Positions 44,181 to 54,000 of a stretch of 64,000 bases of DNA are shown piece by piece. Positions within the stretch are counted from its first letter, which is position 1. Every line of letters begins with the position of its first letter. The notes below the pieces were generated by a model that worked only from the letters and a program-made list of their open reading frames with translations, was not told the DNA's origin and did no database searches. Both the position numbers and the translations under genes were made by a program. This stretch comes from Gracilibacillus massiliensis (GTDB lineage: Bacteria; Bacillota; Bacilli; Bacillales; Amphibacillaceae): the NCBI RefSeq assembly GCF_001458115.1, contig NZ_CZRP01000013.1:124001-188000 (forward strand), written 5' to 3'.

Positions 44181-46655
44181 ATGAAACACAAAAGTAAGAC
44201 AGGAAATCAAAAAGGATTCTTAAAATTATTATTAGCATTATTTCTATTTCCCTTATCTTTCGTTATCATTGCTGGAATTACTGGATTTGCACTTATTGAG
44301 GACACACCACCACTAACTAAAGAACAGCTTGAAAATGCACAAACTTCTATTATTTATGATATGAACGGAAACAAGATTGCCAATATCTCTGGCGAAGAAC
44401 ATCGCTTATCGGTTGATATTAAGGATATTCCAATGAATGTACAAAACGCTTTTATAGCAATTGAAGATGCCAGATTTAGAGATCATGGCGGGATCGATAT
44501 AAAACGAATCGCTGGTGCTGCGATCGCCAATGTTAAAGAAGGATGGGGTGCGGAAGGTGGAAGTACCATCACCCAGCAAGTGGTTAAAAATGCGTATCTC
44601 TCTCCTGAAAAAACGCTTAAACGAAAAGCGCAGGAAGCGTACCTAGCGATTCAAATGGAAGAAGATTATACAAAAGATGAAATATTAGAAATGTACTTAA
44701 ACAAAATATATTTTGGTAACGGTGCATATGGAATTGGTGCAGCATCAGAAGTCTATTTTAATAAAGATGTTAGTGAGCTTTCAGTTGCTGAAGCTGCATT
44801 GTTAGCTGGACTACCTCAACGACCAAGTGGATACGATCCATATGTAAATCCTGAACTAGCAAATGACAGAAGAGACATTGTGTTAGCTTCCATGGAAAAA
44901 AATAATTTCATTTCCACTGAAGAAAAAGAAGAAGCAAAAGCAACTGAGTTAGACAATCTTCTACACAGGCAGAAAAACAAACAACAATATCAATATTTTA
45001 TCGATCATGTAGTAGAGGAATTAAAAGCAAAAGGAATTGAAGAGACTGATATTTATTCTGGTGGATTAAAAATCTATTCAACACTTGATCCTGATGCCCA
45101 ATCTTATACAGAGGAAACAATGACTGGAACTGATATTATACCTTTTCCTAATGATAACTTTAAATCAGGTGTTGTCTTACTTGACACTAAAACAGGAGCG
45201 ATTCGGGCGATAGGTGGTAATCGTAATCCTCAAGAACTAGATATACAAAAAGGCTTTAATTATGCAACTGACATTAAACGACAACCTGGTTCAACTATTA
45301 AACCAATATTAGATTATGGTCCCTTGATTGAATATCAACAAAAATCTACTTATTATCAAATTAAAGATGAGGAACTCGAAATAGGTGACAAAACATTTAA
45401 AAATTATGATGATTCCTTTCACGGAATGGTTTCCATGCGTGAGGCATTAGTGAAATCATACAATATTCCTGCAATTAAAGCTTTTTTAGAAGTGGAAAAC
45501 GATCAAGCAAAAGAGTTTGCCGCTAATTTAGGAATAAACTTAGAACATGCGTATCCTTCATATGCTATTGGTGGCTTTGGGGATGATGATGGCGTGTCCC
45601 CATTAAATATGGCAGGTGCATATGCTGCTTTCGGAAATCAAGGAGAGTACCATCAACCGTACAGTGTAACAAAAGTTGAATATCCAACAGGTGAAATCAC
45701 CGAATATCAGTCTGAAGCAATACAAGCAATGAGTGATTTCACGGCTTACATGATTACGGATATGCTGCGTGATGTAGTACAGCGCGGAACAGGTACCTTA
45801 GCGAATATTGACGGTTTACCTTTAGCGGGGAAAACAGGGACAACAAATGGACCGGAAGGAATTAAGAATGGATCAACCGATTCTTGGTTTGTAGGCTATA
45901 CAACTGAATATACGGCCGCGGTTTGGACTGGGTATGAAACAACATCACAAGAGCAATATATTACGAAAGAAGATGCTCGTATATCAAAACTATTATTCAA
46001 AGAGATTGTGTCTGAAGTTTCAAAAGATGTCGACACAGAACCATTTATTCAACCTTCCACTGTAAAAAAGATCGATATCGACAAACGAAATGGTAAAAAA
46101 GCATCAGCTCATACACCTAGCAATAGTAGGATAACGGAGTTGTTCGTTGAAGGTTCGACTGTTCCAACAAAATATATACCAACCAAAAAGAAGGTGGACA
46201 AAAAAACTGAAAAAGAGAAAGAAAAAGTAACAAATAAGCAAGAGGACAAAAAGAAGGAAAAAGATAAGGAAAAAGAAATAGAAAAGAAGAAGGAAAAGAA
46301 AGAGAAAGAAAATGAAGAAAAGAAACGTGAAAATGAGAAAAAGAAAAAGAAAAAGAAAGAAGAAAATGAAACAACCTCAATGACTGAAAATAAAGAAACC
46401 GAACAAACTAATGATGACAACACAGATAACGACAATGAGCAAAAGAAACAGTCTGAGAAAGACGAAACTTCACAAAACACGGGAGAAGTAGAAGATGATG
46501 ATCAAGAAACGGATACAGAAGAAGAAACAGAAAGCACCAATGATAACGAAGAGGAAAATGAAAGTGAAGAAGTAGATACACAAGAAGAAGAATCTCAAAA
46601 CACTTCAACTTCTAACTCTGACAATAAAGATACCGAAGAAGAAGAAGACTCTTAA
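44181..46655 (+). CDS. class A penicillin-binding protein (PBP1A type) with long charged tail
   Basis: 824 residues. One N-terminal helix (17-36), a transglycosylase domain (about 55-230: EDARFRDHGGID, EGGSTITQQVVKN), and a transpeptidase (about 320-620: active-site Ser near residue 370 in RQPGSTIKP, SYN motif SYNIPA, KTGTT near 550). It polymerises and crosslinks peptidoglycan. Residues 670-824 are low complexity: first Lys/Glu, then Asp/Glu/Asn/Thr, so the tail is unstructured and highly charged. Ribosome site GAGGGG. Close to the PbpF/PonA type; exact orthologue uncertain. Confidence 0.93.
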   Translation: MKHKSKTGNQKGFLKLLLALFLFPLSFVIIAGITGFALIEDTPPLTKEQLENAQTSIIYDMNGNKIANISGEEHRLSVDIKDIPMNVQNAFIAIEDARFRDHGGIDIKRIAGAAIANVKEGWGAEGGSTITQQVVKNAYLSPEKTLKRKAQEAYLAIQMEEDYTKDEILEMYLNKIYFGNGAYGIGAASEVYFNKDVSELSVAEAALLAGLPQRPSGYDPYVNPELANDRRDIVLASMEKNNFISTEEKEEAKATELDNLLHRQKNKQQYQYFIDHVVEELKAKGIEETDIYSGGLKIYSTLDPDAQSYTEETMTGTDIIPFPNDNFKSGVVLLDTKTGAIRAIGGNRNPQELDIQKGFNYATDIKRQPGSTIKPILDYGPLIEYQQKSTYYQIKDEELEIGDKTFKNYDDSFHGMVSMREALVKSYNIPAIKAFLEVENDQAKEFAANLGINLEHAYPSYAIGGFGDDDGVSPLNMAGAYAAFGNQGEYHQPYSVTKVEYPTGEITEYQSEAIQAMSDFTAYMITDMLRDVVQRGTGTLANIDGLPLAGKTGTTNGPEGIKNGSTDSWFVGYTTEYTAAVWTGYETTSQEQYITKEDARISKLLFKEIVSEVSKDVDTEPFIQPSTVKKIDIDKRNGKKASAHTPSNSRITELFVEGSTVPTKYIPTKKKVDKKTEKEKEKVTNKQEDKKKEKDKEKEIEKKKEKKEKENEEKKRENEKKKKKKKEENETTSMTENKETEQTNDDNTDNDNEQKKQSEKDETSQNTGEVEDDDQETDTEEETESTNDNEEENESEEVDTQEEESQNTSTSNSDNKDTEEEEDS

Positions 46656-46707
46656 TTGCCTATAATTTATTTGGCAAACTCTTCTAAAAAATCATTCAAT
46701 GCCACTA

Positions 46708-46742
46708 GCAAAAAACTCATTACTCTTGTAATGAGTTTTTTT
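46708..46742 (+). terminator. terminator after the PBP gene
   Basis: AAAAAACTCATTAC and GTAATGAGTTTTTT form a stem followed by T's. Confidence 0.85.
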
Positions 46743-46853
46743 GCTTTCCAAATCTAACTTAAAAATCATTAATAAAAACAAATTAAGTCTAGCTTTTATT
46801 AAAAAAAATGCTACTATTATATAGATAACTTAATAGAGATGGAGAAATGAACG

Positions 46854-47666
46854 ATGAATATAGTTTCGTTTAATGCGTTTCGAACAATAGGTATTCCCAA
46901 TGTAACTTATATAAAGCCTGACTTAATGTTTAAAGAAATAGAAACAGTAAAAAAAGCAAATCTCGTATTGTTTCCTGAGACTTGGCAAGTGCCTACACTT
47001 GTATATGGACTGAAAAAGCAAATATTTCCTAGTATCGAAACAATGCAATTAGGTATGAATAAAATAGAAATGACTCGAGCTCTCTGGAGTGTAGCAAAAG
47101 AACATGTGCCATATACTGAAATTCTTGCGAATAGTGAATCCAATATCCAAACCATCTTAACAACTTTTCCCTACCCTTTTGTCGCTAAAGAAGTAAAAAA
47201 TTCGATGGGTAAAGGTGTATTTTTAATAGAATCTGAGGAAGCGTTTCGTGACTATGCCTCTAAAAATGATGTGCTTTATATCCAAGAATACCTCCCGAAT
47301 GATGGGAAAGATTTACGAATTTGTGTTGTTGGCGAAGAAATCTATGCTGCGTATTGGCGAGTAGGACTAGAAGGAGAATTTTTACACAATGTTTCACAAG
47401 GCGGTGAAGTGTGTACACAATTTATTCCTGAAGAAGCGTTACACCTCGTAACAAATATTGCTCAATCATTAAATATTAATCATGCAGGATTCGATATCAT
47501 TGTTAGTGAAGGTCGTTATTATATATTAGAATTTAATGTGTTATTTGGAAATCAAGGTTTGATTGGAAAAGATGTAACAGTAGCACAAGCCATATATGCG
47601 TATATTTCTAATCACTTTTCGCCATCCAACCCTTCTCCTACATCACCGCGAAAAATTATTTCTTAA
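46854..47666 (+). CDS. RimK-like ATP-grasp ligase
   Basis: 270 residues. ATP-grasp pattern: PFVAKEVKNSMGKGVFLIES, QEYLPNDGKDLRICVVGEEI and AGFDIIVSEGRYYILEFNVLFGNQG, with Asp/Asn metal ligands at the end. The family ligates an amino acid or peptide to a carboxyl group (RimK, LysX, and relatives); substrate unknown. GGAGAAATG ribosome site. Monocistronic. Confidence 0.88.
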   Translation: MNIVSFNAFRTIGIPNVTYIKPDLMFKEIETVKKANLVLFPETWQVPTLVYGLKKQIFPSIETMQLGMNKIEMTRALWSVAKEHVPYTEILANSESNIQTILTTFPYPFVAKEVKNSMGKGVFLIESEEAFRDYASKNDVLYIQEYLPNDGKDLRICVVGEEIYAAYWRVGLEGEFLHNVSQGGEVCTQFIPEEALHLVTNIAQSLNINHAGFDIIVSEGRYYILEFNVLFGNQGLIGKDVTVAQAIYAYISNHFSPSNPSPTSPRKIIS

Positions 47667-47761
47667 TATATATTGATTGATAAGAAAACTTAGTTTTTCC
47701 ACTGTACAAAGTAAGGTGTTTTCGTTATAATGATATGAGACTAATTTATGGAGGGGATTTT

Positions 47762-48748
47762 ATGAGTAATCAATCCAAACAGAACGAAGCTCTGGTAACA
47801 CATATTTATACTGCAGATCCATCCGCCCATGTTTTTGAGGGGAAAATTTACATTTATCCATCTCATGATTTAGAGCATGATGGCGAATCTTTTGATGACG
47901 GCTCACAATATGCAATGGAAGACTATCATGTTTTCTCTATGGAAAATGAAAGCGCTCCAGTTGTAGATCATGGTGAGGTTCTTCATGTAAAAGACATTCC
48001 ATGGGCAAGCCAACAAATGTGGGCACCTGACGCAGCATACAAAAATGGCAAGTATTATCTTGTTTACCCTGCTAAAGATCATGATGGGATTTTCCGCATC
48101 GGAATTGCTACAAGTGATAATCCTGCAGGACCTTTCAAGCCTGAAGAAAATTATATCCCGGGTAGTTATAGTATAGATCCGGCTGTATTAATTGATGATG
48201 ATAACAAAGCATATTGTTATATAGGTGGTCTTTGGGGCGGTCAATTAGAACAATGGCAAACAGGCAGTCATAATCCGGAAGGAAAGGAACCTGCACCTGA
48301 CCAACCAGCATATGGACCACGTATTGCAGAGTTCAGTGAAGATATGCTTACTTTTAAAGAAGATCCAAAAGAGATATCCATTGTCGATAGTGATGGTAAT
48401 CCAATTCTCGCTGGTGACGAGGATCGACGATTTTTTGAAGGTGCATGGGTACATAAGTATGAAGGTCGATATTACTTATCCTATTCAACCGGAACTACTC
48501 ACAAAATTGTCTATGCGGTAGGTGACAATCCTTATGGTCCATTTGAATTTAAAGGAACCATTTTGAATCCTGTTATTGGCTGGACTACTCATCACTCTAT
48601 AGTTCAATTTAACGATAAATGGTATCTATTCTACCATGACGCTTCCTTATCAAATGGTATAAATCATCAACGTTCGATAAAATTTACAGAAATCACATAC
48701 GATGAATCTGGAAATATTCAAACGATTGAACCATACGAAAATAAATAA
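47762..48748 (+). CDS. intracellular GH43 glycoside hydrolase (beta-xylosidase/arabinofuranosidase type)
   Basis: About 328 residues with ATG 47762 after GGAGGGG; no signal peptide. Five-bladed propeller with the GH43 acids: base Asp in ADPSAHVFEGK, pKa-modulating Asp in YSIDPAVLIDDD and acid Glu in FFEGAWVHKYEG. It probably hydrolyses short xylan or arabinan oligomers taken up by the cell. The large secreted GH43 protein is encoded 2.3 kb away. Confidence 0.9.
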   Translation: MSNQSKQNEALVTHIYTADPSAHVFEGKIYIYPSHDLEHDGESFDDGSQYAMEDYHVFSMENESAPVVDHGEVLHVKDIPWASQQMWAPDAAYKNGKYYLVYPAKDHDGIFRIGIATSDNPAGPFKPEENYIPGSYSIDPAVLIDDDNKAYCYIGGLWGGQLEQWQTGSHNPEGKEPAPDQPAYGPRIAEFSEDMLTFKEDPKEISIVDSDGNPILAGDEDRRFFEGAWVHKYEGRYYLSYSTGTTHKIVYAVGDNPYGPFEFKGTILNPVIGWTTHHSIVQFNDKWYLFYHDASLSNGINHQRSIKFTEITYDESGNIQTIEPYENK

Positions 48749-48752
48749 ATTT

Positions 48753-48796
48753 AAAGCTCTAATGACAACGATTTGTTGTTATTAGAGCTTTTTTCT
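48753..48796 (+). terminator. terminator after the GH43 gene
   Basis: AAAGCTCTAATGACAA and TTGTTATTAGAGCTTTTTT form a long stem with T-run. Confidence 0.85.
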
Positions 48797-48816
48797 TCTC
48801 AATTAATGAAAAATAT

Positions 48817-49008
48817 CTAAGTTACAGTCATGTAGATAACAAGTGCAATGATTGATCCTATTATTGCAACAATGTATATCATAGATAATCTTTTAAGCTG
48901 GGTTTTACTTTTTTCTCTGTAGTTTGGATCACTTCTCCCCAACTGTTGAAAGGTTAGTAGAAATGCAGCGATACAAATTACTAGAATAAGAATGATATAT
49001 ATAGCCAC
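48817..49008 (-). CDS. small two-helix membrane protein
   Basis: 63 residues, GTG start with GGAGG upstream. Two hydrophobic helices flank a polar loop GRSDPNYREKSKTQLKRL. Common layout in Bacilli, family not recognised. The following 273-bp gap before the chemoreceptor gene shows no gene. Confidence 0.65.
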   Translation of the reverse strand: MAIYIILILVICIAAFLLTFQQLGRSDPNYREKSKTQLKRLSMIYIVAIIGSIIALVIYMTVT

Positions 49009-49281
49009 TTTAATAGCCTCCTTTGGTTTTACATCCTACAGACCTATATAACACTAATTAAGATAAAATAAACTATATAAGGAAAAATTACTTTGATAAT
49101 GATTTTTAATTATTAGTTTTTAAGACACCATATTTTGTAGTTCTAGTAAATAGGAACAAGGATCCACTAAAATTAACTGATTTTACAAAAAACTTATATT
49201 AAGTTTACAATACCTTAACATCTCTTTGCTAAAATATCTTCATACAAGACAAAAGACCTATTCCAAAAGGAGAATCTATCA

Positions 49282-51000
49282 TTGAAGATCATGCCATTTA
49301 ATAAGACAAAGTACGTACAAAAACTATTAAAAAGGTTCTCACTAAAGACGAGATTGCTTATATTATTTGTAACATTTCTAACACTTTCTGTTATTTTAGT
49401 CGGAGTATATTCATACATAAACGCTAAAGAAACAACGGTAACATCTACTGAAAATCGTCTAATGCGAGAAGGCGAACTTATGCGTTATATAGCTGAAAAC
49501 TTAAAGTTTTTATATGTAAGTGATGAAGCGTATTTCATGCAACAGTTAGAAATAAATATACGATCACAACAGGATAAACTAAGTGAAGAAGGAATTGATA
49601 CCGATATTTTTTATATCAAAGATAACAAAGTGATCCCTTTTCAAGTTAGCAATGAAAGCAATTTAACTTTTTCTGACTCCTTAATAAATGAAATGAGCGA
49701 TCTTAATCAAGGTATCTTGTACGAAGAAATTGCAAATGAGGATTATACTATATTTGTAGAAGACCTCCAAACTGTAATTGGTGGCAATTATGTATTAGCT
49801 GTTCCAACGTCTTCTTACATGGAACCTGTAGTGAAATTAGGTCAAAACATTATCATTATTATTATTGTTAGTCTAATTCTCTCCAGTATCTTCATTATTT
49901 TATTTGTCAAAAGTTTAATCAATCCTATCTTCAAACTTCAACGTGAGATGAGTGAAGCACAAAATGGAAATTTAAGAAGGTCGAGTGATATTGATACAAC
50001 TATCCCAGAAATCGTTTCCTTACATAAAAGTTATCAGACATTAATGGATCAAATTAGAGCAATGTGGAATGAACTTAATGATACAACAACAAAACTAAGA
50101 ACTACTGGGGTTCAATTAAAAGAGTCTTCCAGTGATTCTTTATCCTCGAGTCACCAATTAATTGAAGCTATTAATACAGTCAAAGAAGGTTCCGAACAAA
50201 CAGTCAGAAATGCTGAGGATAGTGCAGGTCACTTCCAAGAAATGAAAAATAAAGTAGAGTCCTTAAATAGAAATATGACATTAGTAGAGAATAGCTCAAA
50301 AGATATGAATGATTCAGCAAAAAACGGTGACCAAAATATTAAAAATTTAATTGATACTATATTGTCATTTGAACAAGACTTTGAACAAATGAATAAAACT
50401 ATTTATAAAGTCAATACTCACTCAAGTTCAATAACAAGTTTAGTAGATCTAATTAAAGGTATTGCAGAGCAAACTAAATTATTAGCATTAAATGCAACAA
50501 TTGAAGCAGCAAGAGCTGGTGAGTATGGCAAAGGATTCGCCGTAGTAGCTGATGAAGTAAGAAAACTAGCTGAGCAAGCTACAAACAATTCGGAAAAAAT
50601 TACAAGCTCGCTAACTGAGATGAGGAATGTTGCATCACAAGCAACAGATGAGTTTGAACTAATGAATTCAAAAATCCATTCTAATCTTAATACAGCAAAA
50701 AAATCAAAGATTTCTATTGATCAATTGATGAATGAAATATTTACAGTAAGTGAACGGATTAGTGGGATGCGGCAAGAACTTTTTCATTTAGATAGGATAT
50801 TGCCGACACTCGAAAAATCGACTGAAAATTATGCCTATGTTGCTCAAGAAACGTTAATAAGTACAGAACAAATGAATGAAACTAGTGATGAACAAATACA
50901 TCAAATGGAGCACACTCATGAAATCGGCTTAGCGCTTACTGATGTATCTCAATCCCTTGCTGAACTTACAAAACGCTTTAAAATCAACGTTAAAGAGTAA
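49282..51000 (+). CDS. methyl-accepting chemotaxis protein
   Basis: 572 residues; TTG start with AAGGAGA. Helix 1 at about 22-45, an extracytoplasmic sensor (about 46-185) of the single Cache/4-helix type, helix 2 near 190-212, a HAMP domain and a long signalling coil. The conserved hairpin tip is [41 protein letters not shown], quoted by its parts [12 protein letters not shown] and [15 protein letters not shown]. Possible methylation sites lie in the flanking coils. It lies between two GH43 genes, so a sugar or plant-polymer ligand is possible but unproven. Confidence 0.95.
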   Translation: MKIMPFNKTKYVQKLLKRFSLKTRLLILFVTFLTLSVILVGVYSYINAKETTVTSTENRLMREGELMRYIAENLKFLYVSDEAYFMQQLEINIRSQQDKLSEEGIDTDIFYIKDNKVIPFQVSNESNLTFSDSLINEMSDLNQGILYEEIANEDYTIFVEDLQTVIGGNYVLAVPTSSYMEPVVKLGQNIIIIIIVSLILSSIFIILFVKSLINPIFKLQREMSEAQNGNLRRSSDIDTTIPEIVSLHKSYQTLMDQIRAMWNELNDTTTKLRTTGVQLKESSSDSLSSSHQLIEAINTVKEGSEQTVRNAEDSAGHFQEMKNKVESLNRNMTLVENSSKDMNDSAKNGDQNIKNLIDTILSFEQDFEQMNKTIYKVNTHSSSITSLVDLIKGIAEQTKLLALNATIEAARAGEYGKGFAVVADEVRKLAEQATNNSEKITSSLTEMRNVASQATDEFELMNSKIHSNLNTAKKSKISIDQLMNEIFTVSERISGMRQELFHLDRILPTLEKSTENYAYVAQETLISTEQMNETSDEQIHQMEHTHEIGLALTDVSQSLAELTKRFKINVKE

Positions 51001-51019
51001 TGATACAATTTGAATTTAA

Positions 51020-51055
51020 ACTCTCAGTGGGGTTCATTCCCCACTGAGAGAAACT
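51020..51055. terminator. hairpin between chemoreceptor and GH43 genes
   Basis: CTCTCAGTGGGG and CCCCACTGAGAG pair around TTCATT, a near-perfect stem between converging genes. T-run is weak. Confidence 0.65.
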
Positions 51056-51093
51056 TAATCATAACGTTCATTCCATTTTGCTAATTTTGGCTC

Positions 51094-54000
51094 TTATAAA
51101 AACTTTTTTCTTCTATAAACCAAAAGGGTAACAGTACCTAAAACTAATAATACTAACCCAATAACTAAGTAATTAAACAGACTTGTAGCGGTATCAGGAA
51201 GCTCTTGATTATCTTGACCATTTTGATCGTCTTTTCCGATTTGATTGTCTTCTCCGTCTTGACCATCTTCTCCATTTTGGCCATCTTCACCGTCTTGACC
51301 GTCTTCTCCGTCCTGTCCGTCTTCTCCATCTTGGCCGTCTTCTCCGTCTTGACCGTCTTCTCCGTCTTGACCGTCTTCTCCATCTTGGCCGTCTTCTCCA
51401 TCTTGACCGTCTTCTCCGTCTGAACTATCGACAGGTACAAATACACCGTATGTTGAGAAATGGGAAACTGGTAAAGATATTATTTGATTTTCTTCATGCA
51501 CTTCTCCACCACGATGTTCCCATTGATCCGCTTCTTCGTTGTAATAGTAGATTGCAAGTGCATCTGTTTCAGCATCACTGTTATAACCTAACTCTAAAGT
51601 AAAGTTATTCGATGGAATAGTCGAGCCATCCGGATATTCGAATGTAAACGATAATATTTCACCAGCAGGAATTAAACCTTCGTAATTTGTTTCTTCCACA
51701 TCTTTAGGCATCACTATCACTTTGGTTCCTTCTGGTAGATCGGTTGGCATCGTTATGTTGGAATTTGTGCCAACTATAGTGTATGTTTTACCAGCTGCAA
51801 CTTCTTGTCCTTCTCCACCTAACTCAAGTTCTGTTGTCTCTTCATCTGGTATACTATCTTCTTCCGCTTCCGTAAACTTCCAGTAATCGAAATTAAATAA
51901 CTCTTCTTCACTGTCTCCTTTAAACATGAAGAACACATTATGAACACCAGTGATTTTTGATAGATCTGTTTCTAATAAGTTCCAATCTTGGTTTCCACCA
52001 GTGGCATCCACTTCCACTGTACCGATCACTTCACCTACTGGACTGTCTATGCGAAGTTCGATCTTACCACCAACTGTAGAAGCAACATTTGCTTCAAAAG
52101 ATTGAGCACCATTTTGACCAAAATCAACATTTGATACTGCTAGCCAATCACCGTCATGAATATCTGTTACATTCAAATTAACATGCTCGACCATGTTGCC
52201 TGGTGCTTCTGATTCTTCTGTAGCTATTCCCGCGTTCCATGCAATGGTTTCGGCCTCATGTCTTTGATATGGATTTAAATTCTGAAGTTGTGAAACACCT
52301 TCCATATCTGCAGTAATGTCTTTTATGTCCCCATTCTCATAATATTCTACCTTATTAAGGTGAGGCGAACGATAACCATTTACTGCATCTAAAGCCCTTC
52401 CTAAAGTTTGTGCATGGTACGTGATATACCATTGATCTTTAAATTCAAAGAAATCTTGATGATTGTTGCCACCAACTCCAAAAAATTCGGATCCATTTTT
52501 CAAAACAGCATCAACATAATTAAATGGACCCATTGGATCATCACTAACCATATATGCGATTTCAGCATACTTTGGATCATCCCCCTCGCGCACTCCAGAA
52601 AAATTAGTGCTGTACGAGTAATAATATTTTCCATCGTGTTTATGGATCCCACTTGATTCAAAGTGGAAAGGTGAATCAATTACTTGTGCTTCACCTTCTG
52701 TATGAATCATATCATCACTTAACTTAATTACCCTAGCTGTTTGAGGATGTTCTGCCTGCTCTTGTGTTGGATTATTTCCACCAGGTACTCCTCCACCATA
52801 ATAGAGATAACCTTCGCCATCATCATCTATTAATACATCCGGATCAAAAATCCAGACAACTCCCTCCGTACCAGGAGTACTTCCATCAATCAAAGGTTCT
52901 CCGATCGGATCTTCCCAAGGTCCAAGAGGCGAATCTGCTGTTAATACACCAATTCCAGAACCATTGTTTGAAAAATATAAAAGGAATTTATCTTTACCGT
53001 CAATTTCTTTCTTACCAATGGATACCGCCCAAGAATTTGTCGCCCATGTTGCTTCACCATCTGGCCCTGCAACTGGTATGGCACCATGATCTGTCCAATT
53101 AACCATATCATCTGAAGAAATAACGGTTATCGTATTGATACTTCCATAATTGTTATCAATGATATTCCCGTTATCATCGTATTCCACTTGATCGTTTGTT
53201 AAATAGATATATACTCTATCCTCATAAACCAAAGCATTTGGATCTGCACCATACTTATGGCTTATTAACGGGTTTTTGAAACCTGGTATCTTGGCCAGAG
53301 CTTCAGTATCTAGTAGTTTTAAACTAATGTTTGCTATAGAATCATGTACATTGTAAGCTACATCTTGACTACTCATTACGTCGATATAATTGATCTTTAG
53401 TTCTTCTGTCTGATCTTCTGTAACAAAATCCGCCACTTTTAACTTCAGTGTCGCAAATAAATTAGACGAATCGTTAGTAAAGTGAACATCATCTCCATTG
53501 ACATTCAATTTTAATTGATTATTCTCAAAGCTAAACGTACTGTCACCATCAATATTATCCGTATTAAAATCGACTCCAGATACCGTTAATCCGTTTGGAA
53601 TATCAATAGAAGCAGCAATTGAAGTGTGATTTCCTTCAGGAAGAGCATCCATTTCAAGCGGAACCTCAAATTCAACATTAGGAGCACCAATAATGTCAGA
53701 AACATCTCCTAAGTTTGCATCCAATACTGTTTGGGAAGATTCAGAATCTGTAATCTTATCATTTACTCTGAAATAATCAAAATCTACATAGCCTCCAGTT
53801 TCTTGTGTTGCATAATTAAACAAGGCAAAACGATAACCCATAAAATGAGGTAATGTATATTCCATTTGTAGCGTATTCCCTAATTCTGTCCAATTTACGC
53901 CATCAAGACTGTAATAAAAATACGCCTTGTCTGTTTGATTTTTAAAATCAAAGTCAACCTTTAAATACACTTTGTTTTGGTCGATTTCTATCGTCTCTAT

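Noticed and set aside
46109-46608. Minus-strand frames rich in Phe and Ser
   Set aside because: Shadows of the Lys/Glu-rich tail of the PBP gene.
51165-51446. Frames over the collagen-like repeats
   Set aside because: Result from the 18-bp repeat in the GH43 gene.
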